The notes under the pieces were generated by a model that was given only the letters and a program-made list of their open reading frames with translations, was not told the DNA's origin and searched no databases. From Chthoniobacterales bacterium (GTDB lineage Bacteria > Verrucomicrobiota > Verrucomicrobiia > Chthoniobacterales > JACTMZ01), in the NCBI GenBank assembly GCA_017853515.1, contig JAFMJK010000122.1:1-6866 (forward strand): a stretch of 6,866 bases of DNA, in the 5' to 3' direction. Every line of letters starts with the position of its first letter. The stretch's first letter is position 1. Made by a program: the position numbers and the translations under genes. Shown piece by piece: positions 5,573-6,866 of the stretch.

Positions 5573-6322
5573 ATGATCTTCGACGAGGTCAATCGTCCCT
5601 CCTCCGCCCCGGAGCCGCATCGCCGCCGCAGGCGGAGGCGCTCCTCGCCTGAGCACTCGTCCGGCGGCCGCGAGTATCGCCGTCCGCGTTCGAATTTCGA
5701 AAAAGCTTCGCGTCTTTCCCGATCGACGGCCGACCGCGGCGACCGCAGCACCGCAGCCTGGCTCTGGATGCTGGGCTTGCTCGTTGTTATCACCGCCGGC
5801 TTCGCTTTTTATCTCCAACAGCAGAAGGCGGAACGCGTGCCTCTTCCCGGCGAGGCGCCGAGCGAGCGCCTGCTCGCCTTCGTCGACCCGATCCTCGCTC
5901 CTTTGGAGACCGGCGCGGAGGGATACGATGCGGCGCAGCTCGATCAGGTGGCGGCACAGTTGCAGAAGGATGCCGCCGCGACCACCCTCGACGACCGCGA
6001 GGTCTACACCACCGCCGCGACCATGACTTCCATTCTGCAGGAAGCCGCGCAAGACCGCGCGCGCCACATGCAGCGCCTCGTCGACTTGGGCTCACCGGTC
6101 ATCGGCCTGAGTGAAGGCGGTGCGCCGAAAAATCCTGCCATGACCGATGCGCAAAAGCAGCACCTGGAACTGGCGGTGGGTGTCAGCTGGCAGCGCAATT
6201 CCGGAAACTACCGCAATCGCGTGGAAGAACTTTGGTATCGTCTCCTCCGCCTCGAACAAGGCCGATTCCAAGGCGGTTCGGCCTCGGCCGCCATGGCGCC
6301 ACCTGATCCATCCAATCAATGA
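5573..6322 (+). CDS. Single-pass membrane protein of unknown function with an Arg-rich cytoplasmic N-terminus
   Basis: I do not recognise this 249-residue protein. Its first 60 residues are polar and strongly basic, including seven consecutive arginines (17-23), further Arg residues up to 57 and no predicted structure. One membrane helix follows (about 61-81, AAWLWMLGLLVVITAGFAFY), then an outward-facing domain of about 165 residues that looks mostly helical, with segments such as DQVAAQLQKDAAATTLDDRE and a Trp/Arg-rich end (RNRVEELWYRLLRLEQGRF). The positive-inside rule predicts N-in topology. The ATG at 5573 has no clear ribosome site; an internal ATG at 5768 would remove the basic tail and part of the helix. 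The gene overlaps the next one by ATGA, indicating tight co-translation with the SDR enzyme. The basic tail might bind phospholipid, nucleic acid or a partner enzyme; this is speculation. Confidence 0.8.
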   Translation: MIFDEVNRPSSAPEPHRRRRRRRSSPEHSSGGREYRRPRSNFEKASRLSRSTADRGDRSTAAWLWMLGLLVVITAGFAFYLQQQKAERVPLPGEAPSERLLAFVDPILAPLETGAEGYDAAQLDQVAAQLQKDAAATTLDDREVYTTAATMTSILQEAAQDRARHMQRLVDLGSPVIGLSEGGAPKNPAMTDAQKQHLELAVGVSWQRNSGNYRNRVEELWYRLLRLEQGRFQGGSASAAMAPPDPSNQ

Positions 6323-6866
6323 ACCGGGAAAAACGCATCTTCGTCATCGGGAGCAATTCGTTCTCCGGAGCGAGTTTTGTCTCGCACTGCCTGCGCGAAG
6401 GCTGGGAAGTCATCGGCTCCAGCCGCTCGGCCGAGGCGCATCCGGTCTTCCTCCCGTATCGCTGGCAGCGCACGCCGGACGAACTGTCGCGTTTCCGCTT
6501 CGAGCAACTCGACCTCAACCTGCACACGAAAGAACTGCTCGACGCGATTTCCGAATTCGGCGCGCCTTACGTGGTCAACTTCGCCGCGCAAAGCATGGTG
6601 GCCGAAAGTTGGGAGCACCCGGACCATTGGTATCAGACCAACGTGGTGGCCAATGTTCGTCTGCACGACGGGTTGCGCAAAATGCCGTCGCTCAAAAAAT
6701 ACGTCCACGTGTCGACGCCAGAAGTCTACGGCAGTTGCTCGGGTGACGTCCGCGAAGACGCTCCTTTCAACCCGAGCACGCCCTACGCCGCGTCCCGCGC
6801 CGCCTGCGATTTGCACCTGCAAACCTTCATCCGCCAATACAACTTCCCCGCCGTCTTCACCCGCGC
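6319..6866 (+). CDS. NAD-dependent epimerase/dehydratase-like SDR protein, 3' end beyond the window
   Basis: The 182 visible residues (the family usually has about 300-350) begin with a Rossmann fold, FVIGSNSFSGASFV (8-21), where the glycine-rich turn reads GSNSFSG instead of the common GxxGxxG. The motif NFAAQSMVAESWEHP (87-101) matches the NAD-binding AAxS segment of extended SDR enzymes, followed by YQTNVVANVRL. The catalytic region reads VHVSTPEVYG (129-138) and TPYAASRAACD (154-164). dTDP-glucose 4,6-dehydratases have STDEVYG and YxxxK at these places, so here the middle residue of the triad is Pro134 and the usual Lys is Arg160; Thr133, Glu135 and Tyr156 are kept. The role is probably a nucleotide-sugar epimerase or dehydratase feeding glycan synthesis, with the substrate unknown. 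The ATG overlaps the upstream stop codon by four bases. The frame is open to the window edge. Confidence 0.85.
   Translation, partial: MNREKRIFVIGSNSFSGASFVSHCLREGWEVIGSSRSAEAHPVFLPYRWQRTPDELSRFRFEQLDLNLHTKELLDAISEFGAPYVVNFAAQSMVAESWEHPDHWYQTNVVANVRLHDGLRKMPSLKKYVHVSTPEVYGSCSGDVREDAPFNPSTPYAASRAACDLHLQTFIRQYNFPAVFTR

Noticed and set aside
5623..5635. CCGCC-GCA-GGCGG hairpin early in the membrane protein gene
   Set aside because: It falls within the run of arginine codons and is explained by repeated CGC/CGG/AGG codon use.

Overview
The window looks like part of an exopolysaccharide or O-antigen type surface-polysaccharide locus from a high-GC Gram-negative-like bacterium. The gene style suggests the Verrucomicrobiota/PVC group: O-antigen polymerase/ligase-like proteins with TPR tails, a GbsR/MarR-type regulator beside a NusG paralogue, and arginine- and alanine-rich proteins. 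This placement is inference; no rRNA or marker gene is present to fix the taxon.

Layout: two transcription units diverge from a 117-bp intergenic region (4277-4393). Leftward (minus strand) run a polytopic membrane protein of the Wzy_C/O-antigen ligase superfamily with a C-terminal helical repeat domain (4276 to 1847), and, overlapping it by 32 nt, a single-pass membrane-anchored TPR protein (1878 to 136). Rightward (plus strand) run a GbsR/MarR-like winged-helix regulator (4394-4906), a NusG paralogue of the RfaH/UpxY kind only 4 nt downstream (4911-5471), a 101-bp gap rich in small repeats and hairpins, an unknown single-pass membrane protein with an Arg7 tract (5573-6322), and a sugar-nucleotide epimerase/dehydratase-like SDR protein that overlaps its upstream neighbour by ATGA and runs off the right edge (6319 onwards).

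How the genes may work together: the SDR enzyme would act on nucleotide sugars, and the Wzy_C-like protein would polymerise or transfer glycan across the inner membrane with the TPR protein as a possible scaffold. The regulator pair could control the locus at two levels, initiation (GbsR-like) and elongation (NusG-like). A nested TTCA/TGAA inverted repeat overlaps the best promoter of the regulator gene and suggests autoregulation. The predicted transcription start falls on or next to the ATG, suggesting a leaderless mRNA. A 12-nt sequence just before the unknown membrane protein resembles the E. coli ops pause element used by RfaH (10 of 12 bases).

No RNA genes, insertion sequences, CRISPR arrays or origins were seen. 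The first 135 bases hold no supported gene, only a perfect 20-bp palindrome.
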